Origin: Gammaproteobacteria bacterium
GTDB taxonomy: Bacteria > Pseudomonadota > Gammaproteobacteria > Pseudomonadales > Litorivicinaceae
Assembly: GCA_002730235.1 (NCBI GenBank)
Contig: PBZS01000048.1
Coordinates: forward strand, 4,479-48,423
Reading direction: 5' to 3'
DNA: 43,945 bases
Under the pieces are notes generated by a model. It was given only the letters and a program-made list of their open reading frames with translations, searched no databases and was not told the DNA's origin. The stretch's first letter is position 1. Every line of letters begins with the position of its first letter. The translations under genes and the position numbers were made by a program. Of this stretch, positions 41,454 to 43,945 are shown one piece after another.

Positions 41454-43679
41454 TTAGGCTTCGTCTACAATTTTATTGAACCGTTGACTTGGCCGCATGA
41501 TTCTCGAAGCTTTTGTGTATTCAGGTAGGAAATAACCACCGATGTCGACCGCGTTTCCTTGGCCTTCGTTGAGTTCTTTAAGTATCACTGTTTGGTTCGA
41601 CTCCAATGCCTCATAGATGGGTTGGAAAAGATCCGCGATGGCGATATTATCCCTCTGCTCAAAAAGGGCTTTAGCCCAAAATAGGGCTAGATAGAAGTGG
41701 CTTCCGCGGTTATCGGTTTCCTTTACCTTTGGGGAGGGAGATTTACCGTATTCAAGAATATTCTGTGTGGCTGTATCCAACCCTTTCCCCAGAATTGATG
41801 CCGCATTGAGTTTCTTAGAATTAGCGAGATGCTCGAGGGATGCGGCAATGGCGGTAAATTCGCCTAGCGAATCCCAACGGAGATGATTCTCATTCAGTAA
41901 TTGGTCTACGTGCTTTGGAGCGGACCCGCCTGCACCTGTCTCAAAAAGTCCGCCGCCCTGCATTAACGGTACTATGGATAGCATCTTGGCGCTGGTGCCT
42001 AGCTCTAAAATTGGAAACAGATCAGTCAAATAATCTCTCAACACATTACCAGTTACCGAGATCGTATTGACTCCGTTATGGGCTCTTGAAAGCGATGCTT
42101 TTGTGGCGTCTCGTGGTGAGAGGATCTCTATCTTTGCGTCGTTAATATCGTGTTCCTGGAGAGCCGTTGTCACTTTCTTTATTAGCTCTGAATCATGTGG
42201 TCGGTTCTTGTCAAGCCAGAAGATCGCAGGCAGTTGGGTTATTTTGGCGCGAGAGATTCCGAGCTCGATCCAATTTTTTATCGCATCAGCTTGGGTCAGA
42301 CATAAGCGCCATATGTCTCCTGCCTCGACATCATGCTCGGTGATTATCGCGCCTCTTTCGTCAAGCAGCTTTATCGACCCAGACCGTGGCGCTGTGAAGG
42401 TCGTGTTATGAGATCCATATTCCTCGGCTTTTTTAGCCATTAGTCCTATATTTGAAACACTTCCCATTGTTACGGGATTGAAGGCTCCATGCGCAATACA
42501 GTATCTAATGGTTTCGTCGTAGACCGCGGCGTAAGAGCTGTCAGGTATGACACATTTGATGTCAGATGCAGATCCATCAGCAGCCCATCCCTTTCCGCCA
42601 TTTCTAATGATCGCAGGCATCGAGGCGTCTATGATGACATCATTGGGGACATGGAGATTGGTGATACCTTTGTCCGAATTTACCATGTGCAATGTGGGCT
42701 GCTCGTCTAGGCAGAGTGCAATATCTGAAAGTATCTTTTCTCTAGTATTTTTCGGAAGGGCTTCAATCTTTATGAGAAGATCTCCGACTCCATCGTTAGG
42801 GTTGAAACCAATATCATTTAATGTTTTTTGATGTTTTGTAAACAGATCCTCGAAGAACGTCTTGACCGCGTATCCGAATAACACGGGGTCAGAAATCTTC
42901 ATCATTGTCGCTTTTAGGTGTAACGAGAATAGGACACCACGCTTTTTGGCATCAGCTATTTCCGCCCTGTAAAAATCTTTAAGAGCTTTTACGTTCATGT
43001 ACGTGGTGTCGACTACTGTTCCAAGGTCGAGTGGGATCGAGTCAGCGAGGGGAATCTTTCGATTATCGGTATCAAAGAAGCATACCGATGCAGTTCCGAC
43101 AGATTTGCTCTCAATCGTTACTGATTTTTCATTATGCCGGAAATCATTTTCACCCATTGTAGAAATATGAGTCAGCGATTCATTGGACCATCTCCCCATT
43201 CTGTGCGGATTTTTTTTTGCAAATTCTTTCACAGCTTCGGGCGCTCTTCTGTCAGAGTTTCCCTCTCGTAACACCGGATTGACCGCGCTCCCGAGGACCT
43301 TCGTATATCGTGCGTGTATTTCGGTCTCCTCTTCTGTTAGTGGCTGGTCGCTAAAAGTTGGGATATCAAAACCTTTTTCCTGAAGCTCAGTAATCGCTTT
43401 TTTCAATTGAGGAACAGAAGCACTTATATTGGGTAGTTTAATAATATTGGCGTCACTAGTTTTGGCTATATCGCCTAAGTAGTTCAGATCATCTGAAACT
43501 GTTTCGCCTTTGGGCAACCGATCAGGAAATTGTGCGAGGATTCTTGCTGCAAGAGAGATATCGCGTGTCTGGACAGTGATTCCACAAAGGGACAGAAATT
43601 TTTGAACAATTGGAAAAAGTGAGTAGCTCGCTAATCTGGGCGCTTCATCGGTCCATGTGAGAATGATATCGGCTTCCAT
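41454..43679 (-). CDS. Monomeric NADP-dependent isocitrate dehydrogenase
   Basis: This enzyme oxidises isocitrate to 2-oxoglutarate with NADP. The 741-residue protein is the monomeric type (IDH-II), unrelated in length and sequence to the 45-kDa dimeric Icd. It has the typical N-terminus [20 protein letters not shown], and [20 protein letters not shown] with the substrate-binding arginines. [20 protein letters not shown] and [16 protein letters not shown] follow. I prefer ATG 43679, which fits the family; an in-frame GTG five codons upstream (43694) has a slightly better ribosome site. It is next to rluE as icd is in E. coli, though the enzyme type differs. Confidence 0.95.
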   Translation of the reverse strand: MEADIILTWTDEAPRLASYSLFPIVQKFLSLCGITVQTRDISLAARILAQFPDRLPKGETVSDDLNYLGDIAKTSDANIIKLPNISASVPQLKKAITELQEKGFDIPTFSDQPLTEEETEIHARYTKVLGSAVNPVLREGNSDRRAPEAVKEFAKKNPHRMGRWSNESLTHISTMGENDFRHNEKSVTIESKSVGTASVCFFDTDNRKIPLADSIPLDLGTVVDTTYMNVKALKDFYRAEIADAKKRGVLFSLHLKATMMKISDPVLFGYAVKTFFEDLFTKHQKTLNDIGFNPNDGVGDLLIKIEALPKNTREKILSDIALCLDEQPTLHMVNSDKGITNLHVPNDVIIDASMPAIIRNGGKGWAADGSASDIKCVIPDSSYAAVYDETIRYCIAHGAFNPVTMGSVSNIGLMAKKAEEYGSHNTTFTAPRSGSIKLLDERGAIITEHDVEAGDIWRLCLTQADAIKNWIELGISRAKITQLPAIFWLDKNRPHDSELIKKVTTALQEHDINDAKIEILSPRDATKASLSRAHNGVNTISVTGNVLRDYLTDLFPILELGTSAKMLSIVPLMQGGGLFETGAGGSAPKHVDQLLNENHLRWDSLGEFTAIAASLEHLANSKKLNAASILGKGLDTATQNILEYGKSPSPKVKETDNRGSHFYLALFWAKALFEQRDNIAIADLFQPIYEALESNQTVILKELNEGQGNAVDIGGYFLPEYTKASRIMRPSQRFNKIVDEA

Positions 43680-43945
43680 TTTTTGCTTAATCACAGTTTT
43701 ATACCTTTAGTACTTATGCAATGAAATATCTGGCCGCGCCAACTTGCAAGCCTGAATTTTTTGACCGTCCTGACGGGATTTATGCCATTTCTTCTGGCAC
43801 TTATTGTCGCACCGAGATGATGCTTTCTGATAGAAGGCTGATAACGGCGCGATGTAAGGGCTCGTAGTATAGTCGAATCGATTTAGATTGGGTATGGGGT
43901 GTCTGGGGTAGGACGCGGTTGCCGATAGTCTAAAGTGAATGCGCC
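43680..43945. other. Upstream region of the isocitrate dehydrogenase gene to window edge
   Basis: I see no gene in these 266 bases on either strand. The promoter of the isocitrate dehydrogenase gene should lie here. A minus-strand TTGCAA with TTTCAT 17 bases downstream is a weak candidate. A palindrome CCGTCCTGACGG lies near 43762 but has no T-run on its downstream side in either orientation. An ATG near 43937 could open a plus-strand gene beyond the edge; this cannot be judged. Confidence 0.3.

Noticed and set aside
43755-43775. CCGTCCTGACGG hairpin as a terminator
   Set aside because: The adjacent T-run is on the wrong side for the plus strand and gives A residues on the minus strand.

Overview
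The window reads as chromosomal DNA of a free-living, probably marine, oligotrophic gammaproteobacterium with roughly balanced base composition. The evidence is Gram-negative envelope genes (LolCD, MsbA, LpxK, KdsB), E. coli/Pseudomonas-like gene order (rne/rluC, yceD-rpmF-fabDG-acpP-fabF-mltG-tmk-holB-tatD, rluE-mnmA-hflD-purB), a RoxA/YcfD ribosomal oxygenase and a monomeric NADP isocitrate dehydrogenase. I do not name a genus. No insertion sequence, phage, CRISPR array, tRNA or rRNA was seen.

Region 1 (1-8622), envelope: a CobD/CbiB/AmpE-family membrane protein cut by the window edge; lolC-lolD; a convergent DUF2062 gene; a minus-strand pair of a dual-specificity-like phosphatase and msbA; and a divergent, tightly overlapped lpxK-ycaR-kdsB-murB operon. 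Region 2 (8630-14432), RNA and protein processing: rne with a long hairpin-rich leader, divergent from rluC-sppA, and a convergent Maf/YceF gene. Region 3 (14495-22207), fatty-acid and replication operon: yceD-rpmF-fabD-fabG-acpP-(terminator)-fabF-mltG-tmk-holB-tatD. The usual plsX, fabH and pabC are absent, with no room for them.

Region 4 (22204-32021), propionate/methylmalonyl module: a nonsense-riddled TetR pseudogene, a MOSC gene, a methylmalonyl-CoA-epimerase-like VOC gene, a lone CBS-pair gene, and a four-gene minus-strand operon (carboxyltransferase, unusual 925-residue biotin carboxylase/carrier fusion, methylmalonyl-CoA mutase, MeaB). Together these can take propionyl-CoA through methylmalonyl-CoA to succinyl-CoA with a B12-dependent mutase and its G-protein chaperone.

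Region 5 (32178-35910): xthA, sixA, then two decaying genes (alpha/beta hydrolase and DUF924) flanking an intact DUF4892 exported protein. Region 6 (36036-43679), minus strand: idh (monomeric), rluE, mnmA, hflD, purB, a RoxA-like oxygenase and a GNAT gene, linked by overlaps.

The points most worth following are the noncanonical biotin carboxylase with a large insertion in its ATP-grasp region, the loss of plsX/fabH from the fab operon, the single LolC/E-type permease, the structured rne leader, and three pseudogenes broken mainly by in-frame stop codons.
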